A stretch of DNA of 8,480 bases from Candidatus Nanopelagicales bacterium (lineage in GTDB: Bacteria; Actinomycetota; Actinomycetes; S36-B12; UBA10799), in NCBI GenBank assembly GCA_025455985.1, contig JALOLM010000073.1, positions 1 to 8,480 on the forward strand, in the 5' to 3' direction. The notes below the pieces were generated by a model. It saw only the letters and a list, made by a program, of their open reading frames with translations, was not told where the DNA came from and searched no databases. Position numbers and translations under genes: made by a program. This document shows positions 1 through 6,767 of this stretch, in pieces; position 1 is the first letter of the stretch, and each line of letters starts with the position of its first letter.

Positions 1-110
1 GACCGCGATCAACTCTCGCAACGCCCTCCAGACAGCGCCGGTTCCTGCCGATGTACATACGGAACGGGCGGAGCGTCCTGCCGCCCATGCGGAAGAGGCG
101 GTGTACGGCC

Positions 111-1589
111 ATGGACGTAGCAGTAGCCCCAGGCAGGGCAGGGCGGGTTGTCCGGCAGCGAGGTTGGGCGCTGGGCGTGTGGCTGGCGGGCGTGTCCTGC
201 CTGCTGGCGTTGGTGCTCCCGGTCGGGTCGCCTGCATCAGTGATGGTGTTCCGGCTGTCGAGTCTCGTAGCCGTGCTCGTCTTCCTCTGGGCTGTGATCC
301 GGATGCCGCCGGGAGCCCGTGGCGTGTGGTGGGGTCTGTGGGTCTTCCAGGTTCTGACTGTCGCCGGAGACGTCGTCTACGACATCTACGTGTACCACCT
401 CCAGCAGGATCCGTTCCCAAGCATGGCTGACGTGCTCTATCTGGCCTCCTACTTGGCGGTGATCGCCGCACTGGCGCTGCTCGTCCACCGTCGTCAGAGC
501 GGCCGGGGCCGCGAGACATGGATCGACACCGCGGTCATGACTGTCGCCGCAGCCTGCGTGGTCGCCACCGTCGTCGTGATGCCGATGCTGACGGACAGCT
601 CCGAGTCCGGCGCCACGATCCTGATCGCTTTGGCCTACCCCATGCTCGACATCGTCGTGCTCTCTGTACTGATCCGGTTACTCGTAGGCGTGGAGAAGCT
701 CAATCCCGCCTTGGTCCTGTTGACCGTTGCGATCGCCTGCACCCTCACAGCGGATCTGGTGTTCAACAGTTTGGCCGCGCAGGGAGTGGTGGACGAGACT
801 CCCGCCTGGGTCGATGTCCTGTTCCTGGCCGCAGTCCTTCTCCTGTCGGCAGCGGTCACAGCCCGCGGCGCCTCGACGATCACCCAACCGGCAGCGGCAA
901 CACATCGGACCAAGGCGAGACTGGTTGGTCTGGCGGTCGCGGCGCTGACCGCACCCACCCTTCTGGCCTTTGCCGTCTGGAGCGAGGTCGGGTCTACAGC
1001 GCGGCTGCTGGCGGTCGCGTCGATCGCTGTGATCCTGCTGATCCTGTGGGGGGCACTGATCTTGATGTCGATGGTTGAGCAGCAGTCCGCCCTCCTGGCC
1101 GACCTCGCGCGCCGGGACGGCCTGACCGGACTGCCCAACCGGCGCACCTGGGACTTCGAACTCGGTCGGGTCGCCGCACAGACGTCCGCCCAAGGCGCCC
1201 CACTGACCGTGGCCATTCTCGATCTCGACCACTTCAAGGAGTACAACGACCACCACGGTCATCCTGCTGGCGATGCCATGTTGATCGACTGCGCGCGGGC
1301 GTGGCATTCACATCTCAATCCGCCTGCGATGCTCGCCCGCTACGGCGGCGAGGAGTTCGCGGTGCTGCTGCCAGGCGCCGACCTGGACGACGCCCGCGTC
1401 GTTCTGGAACTGCTGCGCACGGCGACGCCGAGCGACCAGACGGTGTCCATCGGCTACGCGCTACAGGAACCCGAGGAGTCCATCAGCGACACCGTCGATC
1501 GTGCGGACCAGGCTCTCTACCGAGCGAAGTCCAAAGGTCGCGACTGCATCGTGGCTTATGAATCCGCGCTCATCCCTGTGAGTGGATGA
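111..1589 (+). CDS. Membrane-bound diguanylate cyclase (GGDEF domain)
   Basis: Predicted to make the second messenger cyclic di-GMP from two GTP at the inner face of the membrane. Counting from the ATG at 111 (492 aa), about ten hydrophobic segments lie near residues 19-38, 43-63, 71-90, 106-125, 138-158, 168-192, 198-217, 232-251, 270-290 and 298-321, with no HAMP, PAS or response-regulator domain. The loop FPSMADVLYL (102-111) resembles a motif I recall from membrane regions of actinobacterial GGDEF proteins. The GGDEF domain covers about 330-485: DGLTGLPNRR from D336, metal-binding DLDHF from D371, FKEYND, and active-site GGEEF at 412-416. The inhibitory RxxD site expected just upstream is replaced by NPPA. 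Start: GGAAGAGG at 91-98 favours 111, though ATGs at 87 and 51 share the frame, which stays open to the window edge, so the true start could be further upstream. The next gene begins 6 nt after the stop. The domain call is secure; the input signal is unknown. Confidence 0.93.
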   Translation: MDVAVAPGRAGRVVRQRGWALGVWLAGVSCLLALVLPVGSPASVMVFRLSSLVAVLVFLWAVIRMPPGARGVWWGLWVFQVLTVAGDVVYDIYVYHLQQDPFPSMADVLYLASYLAVIAALALLVHRRQSGRGRETWIDTAVMTVAAACVVATVVVMPMLTDSSESGATILIALAYPMLDIVVLSVLIRLLVGVEKLNPALVLLTVAIACTLTADLVFNSLAAQGVVDETPAWVDVLFLAAVLLLSAAVTARGASTITQPAAATHRTKARLVGLAVAALTAPTLLAFAVWSEVGSTARLLAVASIAVILLILWGALILMSMVEQQSALLADLARRDGLTGLPNRRTWDFELGRVAAQTSAQGAPLTVAILDLDHFKEYNDHHGHPAGDAMLIDCARAWHSHLNPPAMLARYGGEEFAVLLPGADLDDARVVLELLRTATPSDQTVSIGYALQEPEESISDTVDRADQALYRAKSKGRDCIVAYESALIPVSG

Positions 1590-1595
1590 CCCTCA

Positions 1596-3722
1596 GTGCC
1601 TCTGACCTGGATCCGCCTGGCAACCGTCGCGGCACTGATCATGTCGTTCGTTGCCGGCGGTCCTGCCCCGGGTAATCCTGCGCCTCCAAACACCACGTTG
1701 GTCGTCTACGACACCTCCGGCCCTTGGGGCGAGCACGGACAGTTGTACGCGCAGTTGGTGGGCAATCTGACGTCGCGGTTCGGTGAGCACGACGCCCTTC
1801 CGGCCACGGAATATCAAGCCGACCAGATGACGTCGTACAAGGCCGTGATCTACATCGGCTCCAGCAACGACGAACCCCTGCCCGTCGCATTCCTCGATGA
1901 TGTGCTGGCCGGCGGAACCCCGGTGCTGTGGCTGGGCGCCAACCTCCCTCAACTGCACGACCGGGCAGCGGTTGACGCCATCCCCGGCTACTTCATCCAC
2001 CAGTACGGATGGCAGTACCGGGCCTACGACTTCCGGCCGGTGCCTTCGGTGACGTACAAGGGACGCAGCCTCAGTCGCGACTCGGGGCACAACGCCGGGG
2101 GCATCATGGATGTGATCATCGATGAGCACTCGACGCGGGCTCATGTCCTGGCGACGGCCAACGCGGGCGACGGTTCTTCCTTCCCCTGGGCGGTGAGGTC
2201 GGGCTCGCTGACCTACGTCGGAGAGTTGCCGCTCAGTTACACGAGCGAATCCGACCGCTACTTGATCCTGGCTGATCTCCTCTTCGACCTCCTGGCACCT
2301 CAGACTGCCGAGCGCCACCGGGCGATGGTTCGGATGGAGGACGTCTCACCGGTGACCAAACCGGACGATGTCCGTCGTCTCACCGACCTGATGTACCAGC
2401 GGGGCGTGCCGTTCAGCGTGGCCGTGATTCCCGTGTTCGTCGATCCCACCTCCGGGAGCCGAATTGCCCTCTCAGAAAGACCAGATCTGGTGGCGGCCCT
2501 GAAGTATGCGGTACAGCGCGGCGCCACCGTCGTCCAGCACGGCTTCACCCACCAGCTCGGTACGCAACCGAATCCGTACACCGGCATCACCGCCGAGGAC
2601 TTCGAGTTCTTCACCGCACACGTGAACCAGGCCACCAACGACGTGGTCTTGACCGGTGCCGTGCCCGCAGACAGCGAACAGTGGGCGCTTGAGCGCATGG
2701 CCGCCGGGGGCGCGTCGATCGTAGATGCCGGACTGCCCGCACCGGCTGTCTTCGAGTTCCCACACTATGCGGCATCGGAAGTCGACTACGACGCTGCAGC
2801 TTCTCGTTACACCGCACGTTACGAGCGGGCCTTGTATTTCGCCGGCGACTCCGACACCATCTTCCAAGGCCAGTTCTTCCCGTACGAGGTCATCGACCGT
2901 CACGGTTCGCGAATCATCCCGGAAAATCTCGGCAACGTGAACCTGGCCAGCTACAACAACCATCCGGTCACCCGACCCACTGACTTGATTGACCGCGCCG
3001 CACGCAATCTCGTCGTCCGCGACGGCTTCGCGTCATTCTTCTTCCACCATTTCCTGGACCCAGCCCTGCTGGCTGAGACGATCGACGGGATCCAGGCTTT
3101 GGGCTACCACTTCGTCAGTCCCGCCGAGGTCCTCGCGTCGTTCCCCGGCCGACCGGTCAATCCCCCGTCCGCGCCATTGGATGTTCGCGTCGATCCGAAG
3201 AGCACCTCAGCTGTTGTGCGGGTCACGACTGACCCTGCCGACGACGCCCCAGCACAAGCGTTCTTGTACGCCCTCGATGACGGCCAGTCTTGGGTGGAGG
3301 CCCCCGCCAACCCGGATGGGAGTTTCCTGGTGTCCGGCCTGAGTCCCGGTTCCACACATGGGCTGACTGTGGCCGCCGTGAATGTCGTCGGCCGAGGTCC
3401 CGCCTTCGGCCCCGTCACCTTCAGCCTCACAAGCCCACCGGCCACGCAGCAGCCACCGCGCAGACCGGGCAGACTACGTGTGCGCGCTACAACGAAAGCC
3501 GTGAGGGCAACGTGGCGACCGGTCATGTCCGCTGAGCGCTATCGGGTGCGTATTCGCGCTGGGGACAAGAGGCGCGGCCACATTGTCCGCCGCCCCTCAG
3601 TCTCCACGCGCATGTCATTCCCGCAGGGTGCACGCGTGACGGTCTGCGTGCGGTCCATCAACTCCGCGGGGAAGTCACCCACACGCTGCTCAACGGTCAG
3701 GGCACGCGCCCATCGAATCTGA
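1596..3722 (+). CDS. Secreted DUF2334-type polysaccharide deacetylase-like protein with two FnIII domains
   Basis: Probably an exported carbohydrate-active protein that deacetylates a surface or extracellular polysaccharide; the substrate is unknown. The GTG start is favoured because it gives a complete signal peptide (hydrophobic residues about 5-20, cleavage near the AGG/PAP region); an in-frame ATG at 1641 would cut through it. Residues about 33-240 form an alpha/beta N-terminal domain with no enzyme motif I recognise. The deacetylase-like domain spans about 243-510: RMEDVSP at 246-252 (likely metal ligand D249), HGFTHQ at 315-320 (H315 and H319 fit the NodB-type HxxxH metal site), FEFPHYAAS around H390, and FFFHHFLDP with H484/H485. 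Two fibronectin type III domains follow (about 524-612 and 624-705); the second is rich in Arg/Lys and carries the only two cysteines I can find (C684, C698). There is no LPXTG anchor or C-terminal membrane helix, so it is probably released or held non-covalently. Only 6 nt separate it from the GGDEF gene, suggesting translational coupling. Confidence 0.88.
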   Translation: MPLTWIRLATVAALIMSFVAGGPAPGNPAPPNTTLVVYDTSGPWGEHGQLYAQLVGNLTSRFGEHDALPATEYQADQMTSYKAVIYIGSSNDEPLPVAFLDDVLAGGTPVLWLGANLPQLHDRAAVDAIPGYFIHQYGWQYRAYDFRPVPSVTYKGRSLSRDSGHNAGGIMDVIIDEHSTRAHVLATANAGDGSSFPWAVRSGSLTYVGELPLSYTSESDRYLILADLLFDLLAPQTAERHRAMVRMEDVSPVTKPDDVRRLTDLMYQRGVPFSVAVIPVFVDPTSGSRIALSERPDLVAALKYAVQRGATVVQHGFTHQLGTQPNPYTGITAEDFEFFTAHVNQATNDVVLTGAVPADSEQWALERMAAGGASIVDAGLPAPAVFEFPHYAASEVDYDAAASRYTARYERALYFAGDSDTIFQGQFFPYEVIDRHGSRIIPENLGNVNLASYNNHPVTRPTDLIDRAARNLVVRDGFASFFFHHFLDPALLAETIDGIQALGYHFVSPAEVLASFPGRPVNPPSAPLDVRVDPKSTSAVVRVTTDPADDAPAQAFLYALDDGQSWVEAPANPDGSFLVSGLSPGSTHGLTVAAVNVVGRGPAFGPVTFSLTSPPATQQPPRRPGRLRVRATTKAVRATWRPVMSAERYRVRIRAGDKRRGHIVRRPSVSTRMSFPQGARVTVCVRSINSAGKSPTRCSTVRARAHRI

Positions 3723-3775
3723 TCGTGTCGAGCCGCTCCCGCTGACAGACTGAGGACACCCAACGCCGAGGTATC

Positions 3776-3782
3776 AGGAGGA
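3776..3782 (+). promoter_or_regulatory. Strong Shine-Dalgarno of the LLM oxidoreductase gene
   Basis: AGGAGGA lies 6 nt upstream of the ATG at 3789, a near-perfect match to the anti-SD sequence. It fixes the start of the oxidoreductase and argues against the long minus-strand reading frame that covers the same bases. The 66-nt gap after the deacetylase gene holds no clear terminator or promoter, so read-through from upstream is possible. Confidence 0.85.
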
Positions 3783-3788
3783 AACCCC

Positions 3789-4817
3789 ATGGATCTGGCC
3801 GTATACCTCGCGTATGCCCCGTGGGTTCGTCTTGATGAGCAACTGCAGCTGGCGAAATTGGCCGATGAGCTCGGTTTCCACAGCGCGTGGGTCGCAGAAA
3901 CGTGGGGGCAGGACGCCACGGCGATCCTCGGGGCGCTAGCAGTCTCCACCGAGCACATCCGGTTGGGTGCGGCGATCATGCAGATTCCTGCGCGCCAACC
4001 GACCACGGCGGCATCGGCGATCTCAACGGTCGACCAACTGTCGGGCGGCCGGGCGATCCTCGGTCTAGGTCTGTCCGGACCCCAGGTCTCGGAGGGCTGG
4101 TACGGGGTCCCCTTCGTCTCGGCCCTGGGAAGGACCCGGGAGTACATCGAAATCGTGCGCAAGGCGCTGGCCCACGAGTCCGTCGAGTATGAAGGCAAGC
4201 ACTGGCAACTGCCGGTTCGCGATGCGGGCCTCGGCCTGGGCAAGCCCCTGAAGATGATCGGGCGGCCGGTTCAGGACACCATCCCCGTCTACCTCGGAGT
4301 CATGGGCGAGAAGACCGTTCGCCAAGCTGGGCAGATCGCCGACGGCTGGCTACCGGCCTTCTACAGTCCCGCGCACGCCCAGGATCTCAACCGGCCTCTG
4401 CTCGAGGGAATCGCCAGCGCCGGCCGCTCACGTGAGGATGTGAAGATCTCCCCCACAGTGCCGGTCGCTCTAGCCGAGACCCGCGAGGCCGCCCGGGACC
4501 TGCTGCGTCCGATCCTGACCTGGTACTTCGGCGCGATGGGAGCCAAGGACAAGAACTTCTACATCGAGCTGGCCACCCGCTACGGATTCGGCGACGTCGC
4601 CACGCAATGCCAGCTGGCGTTCCTCGCGGGCGACCGCATGGGGGCAGCTGCCGCCCTCACGCCGGAAGTGATCGACATGGCTGCGATTGCGGCCACGCCA
4701 TCGACCCTCGAGACCCAACTCGGCGCTTACGCCGACGCCGGAGTCGACACCCTGATCGCACTGCCCTTCGGGGACCGCCCCTCACTGCTGAAGGCTCTGG
4801 CGAGCCACCTGCCGTAG
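3789..4817 (+). CDS. LLM class F420-dependent oxidoreductase
   Basis: A cytoplasmic luciferase-like-monooxygenase-fold (TIM barrel) enzyme expected to use deazaflavin F420/F420H2 for hydride transfer to an unknown substrate. The protein is 342 aa, the usual length for the family, and the fold runs the whole length. Visible marks are an N-terminal beta strand (MDLAVYLAY), the LAKLADELGFHSAWVAE helix-strand segment around residues 22-38, the TEHIRLGAAI strand, SGGRAILGLGLS from residue 85, and SGPQVSEGWYGVPF from residue 96, a segment resembling mycobacterial F420 oxidoreductases such as Rv3520c. The C-terminal part ends in YADAGVDTLIALPFGD, a typical last barrel strand. F420 rather than FMN use is inferred from similarity to the mycobacterial group. 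It has its own strong ribosome binding site and ends 14 nt from the stop of the oppositely oriented DUF429 gene. Reaction and substrate cannot be read from the sequence. Confidence 0.92.
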   Translation: MDLAVYLAYAPWVRLDEQLQLAKLADELGFHSAWVAETWGQDATAILGALAVSTEHIRLGAAIMQIPARQPTTAASAISTVDQLSGGRAILGLGLSGPQVSEGWYGVPFVSALGRTREYIEIVRKALAHESVEYEGKHWQLPVRDAGLGLGKPLKMIGRPVQDTIPVYLGVMGEKTVRQAGQIADGWLPAFYSPAHAQDLNRPLLEGIASAGRSREDVKISPTVPVALAETREAARDLLRPILTWYFGAMGAKDKNFYIELATRYGFGDVATQCQLAFLAGDRMGAAAALTPEVIDMAAIAATPSTLETQLGAYADAGVDTLIALPFGDRPSLLKALASHLP

Positions 4818-4831
4818 GTCACCGACCACCC

Positions 4832-5608
4832 TCAGCACAAGTCCCGCGGGTCACCCGTGGGGACGTGGATCCAGCCTTCAATGGCAGCGAGTCGCCGCCG
4901 CTCGTCTGTGTCAGGCCAACTCGTGCGATTGAGGACGATGGCCCGCGCCACAAGCGCGCAGATGAGCGCATCCAACGCATCGTGGCTGGTCCGGCAAAGG
5001 TCTTCGGCGCCGTCGGCGAACCGCAACCATGGGACACGATCCAGCAGCGCATCCAGAAGCACCGAAACACCGGCGGCCTGACCCTTGCCCTTGTACCCGC
5101 GATCGGGCAATCCCCAGGCACGCAGGGCGGCGGCCGGATAGACCTCGGCCAGCAGACCATTGCCGCTGCGGTCTATCGCACGACCACGACGTGCCAAAGA
5201 ATCGGCGATTCCGGCGAATCGCATCGCCACGATCCCGATGCGGTCTGTCGACACTGACAACGGCGGCCGCCCGGTACCTTGGATCACGCGATCCGTCTCC
5301 CGGTAGGCCAGCAATCGGCGGTACTGCTCCGGGTCGTGACCCCGACCCGGCCAGGGCCCCATCTGCGAGTGTGCGGTGATCGCCTGCACAAAGGGCTCTG
5401 GCCAGCCCAGCGGGCAGTCCAGCCCCACCTTGGCCGCCGATTCCAGCATGTCGACGATGTGGTTGTCCGAGGTGTCGGGGTCGAAGGCCGCGACAGCATG
5501 ATCGCCCTGCCACGTGATAGCGCACATGGCCGTCTTGACCGGTTGCGACGCCAGGTCGATCCCGACTGTCACAGCAGGTGCATCATCGATCATGCGACTG
5601 GGCAGCAT
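4832..5608 (-). CDS. DUF429 family protein (predicted RNase H-fold nuclease)
   Basis: A 258-aa protein matching the DUF429 pattern, a family predicted to have an RNase H-like fold and possible nuclease activity; no cellular role is established. Family marks in order are VGIDLAS with D18 on the first strand, VGLDCPLGWP with D64, a central YRETDR and LSVSTDRIG region (about 102-125), LAEVYPAAALRAW with E155, and SHDALDALICALVARA with D210/D213, followed by the usual EGWIHVP end. D18, D64, E155 and D210 or D213 are the acidic residues I would expect to hold metal. The ATG at 5608 is 4 nt beyond the stop of the upstream hydrolase gene, so translation is probably coupled; no good Shine-Dalgarno precedes it. 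A second ATG at 5593 would give 253 aa. The frame stays open upstream as far as 6055, but that extension lies antisense to the hydrolase gene and shows no family resemblance. Family is clear, function is not. Confidence 0.87.
   Translation of the reverse strand: MLPSRMIDDAPAVTVGIDLASQPVKTAMCAITWQGDHAVAAFDPDTSDNHIVDMLESAAKVGLDCPLGWPEPFVQAITAHSQMGPWPGRGHDPEQYRRLLAYRETDRVIQGTGRPPLSVSTDRIGIVAMRFAGIADSLARRGRAIDRSGNGLLAEVYPAAALRAWGLPDRGYKGKGQAAGVSVLLDALLDRVPWLRFADGAEDLCRTSHDALDALICALVARAIVLNRTSWPDTDERRRLAAIEGWIHVPTGDPRDLC
4842..4862 (+). terminator. Possible hairpin terminator after the LLM gene, no U-tract
   Basis: A G/C-rich inverted repeat starts 25 nt past the LLM stop. Positions 4842-4850 pair with 4854-4862 (9 pairs, two of them G-T type) around a TCA loop. 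No T-run follows, so it would be a hairpin-only terminator of the kind proposed for high-GC actinobacteria. It sits inside the last codons of the DUF429 gene on the other strand, so the repeat could also be a codon-usage coincidence. Confidence 0.3.
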
Positions 5609-5612
5609 CGAC

Positions 5613-6659
5613 TCAGCGACGAGCCTGCTGCATCCCTTCTGACAAGGCGTGGACAGCCTCGGCCAACGCCCGTTTGCTCCATTTGCCCACCCCGGTCGCG
5701 TTGACGAATGCGTGGATGTGCCCTTCCACCACCTGCAGAGTCGTGGGCACCCCCGCCTCCCGCAGCTTGTGCGCGTAGGCGATGCCCTCATCGCGCAGCA
5801 CGTCGAAACCTGAGACGGCAACATGCGCTGGCGGATGTCCCCTGAGGTCCCCGAGCAAGGGAGAAACTCGCGGGTCCAGCCTGTCCGCCGGGTCGGGCAC
5901 GTAATGGCCGAAGTACCAATCCATCTGCTTCTCGGTGAGGAAGTAGCCCTCAGAGAACAGTTCGTACGAGTGGTGCTTGGTGCTGGCGTCCGTGACCGGG
6001 AAGAAGAGCAGTTGGAAGTCCGGCGGGCCAAGTTCGTCGTCCAGGGTCTGGCCACTCACCACCGCACTCAGGTTGCCGCCCGCGCTGTCGCCGGCCACTG
6101 CCACGGTGGCTCCCCACTGCGGATGGGATCGCAACCAACGGTAGGCATCGATCGCGTCCTCGACTGCGGCCGGGAACGGATGCTCAGGGGCCAAGCGGTA
6201 ATCCACGGAGACCACTACAAGATCGGTGTGAGCGGCCAGGAACCGGCACACCGAGTCGGTCGAGGTCAGTCCCCCGACGACCCAACCGCCACCGTGGAAG
6301 TACGCCACCGCTCCTCCCGGCTCAGACGATGCAGAGCCGATGTAGACCCGGCCCGGCACTGAGCCGGCGCGGGTCGGAATCAGGATGTCCTCGATCACCT
6401 CAACCGGTTCGCAATCGCCGAAGATCATGGCCTCCGCGTCGATCTGCGCCCTGGCCTGCGGGATGGGCAGATCTTCGAAACTCGAACCGGGAATTGCGTT
6501 CAATAGACGAAGCGCCATCTGCACCTCAGTCAGCAACCGCTGGCCGTCGATCTCCACCGGCTTGCCCGCGATCATGCGTTGCGCGGGTTCTGGAAGCATG
6601 CCGAGCCCGCGGATGACTGCGCGCATCGCTCGCTGCGACGGGTTGAGGGTGGCGGACAT
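5613..6659 (-). CDS. Alpha/beta hydrolase, hormone-sensitive-lipase family (LipN-like esterase)
   Basis: A carboxylesterase/lipase-type serine hydrolase that should cleave short-chain acyl esters; the natural substrate is unknown. Of its 348 aa, the first ~95 form a helical cap region that includes KPVEIDGQRLLTEVQ, reminiscent of mycobacterial LipN-like proteins. The alpha/beta hydrolase domain contains the oxyanion-hole motif HGGG (H122-G125), VVSVDYRLAPEHPFPA typical of the HSL family, the nucleophile elbow GDSAGG (S192), D286 in FDVLRDEG, and H316 in EGHIHAF; the Ser-Asp-His triad is therefore complete. The start at 6659 is preceded by GGGAAG a few bases upstream and gives the natural family N-terminus (MSATLNPSQ). 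An in-frame ATG at 6725 has no ribosome site and would add 22 residues lying across the candidate promoter. No signal peptide is seen, so it is probably cytoplasmic. The DUF429 gene follows after 4 nt on the same strand. Confidence 0.93.
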   Translation of the reverse strand: MSATLNPSQRAMRAVIRGLGMLPEPAQRMIAGKPVEIDGQRLLTEVQMALRLLNAIPGSSFEDLPIPQARAQIDAEAMIFGDCEPVEVIEDILIPTRAGSVPGRVYIGSASSEPGGAVAYFHGGGWVVGGLTSTDSVCRFLAAHTDLVVVSVDYRLAPEHPFPAAVEDAIDAYRWLRSHPQWGATVAVAGDSAGGNLSAVVSGQTLDDELGPPDFQLLFFPVTDASTKHHSYELFSEGYFLTEKQMDWYFGHYVPDPADRLDPRVSPLLGDLRGHPPAHVAVSGFDVLRDEGIAYAHKLREAGVPTTLQVVEGHIHAFVNATGVGKWSKRALAEAVHALSEGMQQARR

Positions 6660-6688
6660 AGTCTTCCCATCAGGGGTGTCGGGTTTCC

Positions 6689-6694
6689 ACTGTA
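6689..6694 (-). promoter_or_regulatory. Candidate -10 box for the hydrolase/DUF429 unit
   Basis: On the minus strand this reads TACAGT, fitting the actinobacterial TANNNT -10 pattern. Transcription would begin near 6682 and give a leader of about 20 nt ahead of the ATG at 6659. No convincing -35 box is visible at 16-18 nt spacing, so this is tentative. Confidence 0.27.
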
Positions 6695-6727
6695 GAACGC
6701 TGCGCTGGGCGAACCCACGGGCCATAT

Positions 6728-6745
6728 TGCACGGCTACCGTGGCA
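6728..6745. promoter_or_regulatory. Imperfect inverted repeat in the divergent intergenic region
   Basis: The bases read TGCACGG-CTA-CCGTGGCA: ACGG/CCGT arms around a 3-nt centre, extended by TGC/GCA with one unpaired base. It lies between the divergently transcribed hydrolase and dehydrogenase genes, 23 nt before the dehydrogenase GTG, and could be an operator for both units. It overlaps TACCGT (6736-6741), a weak plus-strand -10 candidate. No regulator gene lies in the window. Confidence 0.25.
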
Positions 6746-6755
6746 CTTAGCCGGG

Positions 6756-6761
6756 AAGGAG
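6756..6761 (+). promoter_or_regulatory. Shine-Dalgarno that sets the GTG start at 6768
   Basis: AAGGAG sits 6 nt upstream of GTG at 6768, which decides the non-ATG start of the first dehydrogenase gene. Confidence 0.8.
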
Positions 6762-6767
6762 CAGTTC

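Noticed and set aside
2..430. Plus-strand frame 2, open from the left edge to 430, possibly the tail of an upstream gene
   Set aside because: Most of it overlaps the membrane region of the GGDEF gene and becomes an Arg/Gly/Pro-rich shadow. The first 50 bases are too short to tell.
678..1307. Long minus-strand frame inside the GGDEF gene
   Set aside because: Antisense to clearly conserved coding sequence; Gln/Arg/Gly-rich with no recognisable motif or ribosome site.
3742..3774. CTGACA (3742-3747) as a -35 box for the LLM gene
   Set aside because: No TANNNT -10 box lies at a 16-19 nt spacing downstream.
3539..4243. 234-aa minus-strand reading frame across the deacetylase/LLM junction
   Set aside because: It overlaps two well supported plus-strand genes and the strong AGGAGGA site, and its composition is that of a high-GC shadow.
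5279..5704. Plus-strand frame over the DUF429 gene and the 3' end of the esterase gene
   Set aside because: Antisense to conserved family motifs; no motif of its own and no Shine-Dalgarno.
5609..6055. Upstream extension of the DUF429 frame that would make a 407-aa protein
   Set aside because: It lies within the esterase gene on the same strand in another frame, is rich in Arg/Ser/Thr without family resemblance, and the DUF429 domain begins just after 5608.
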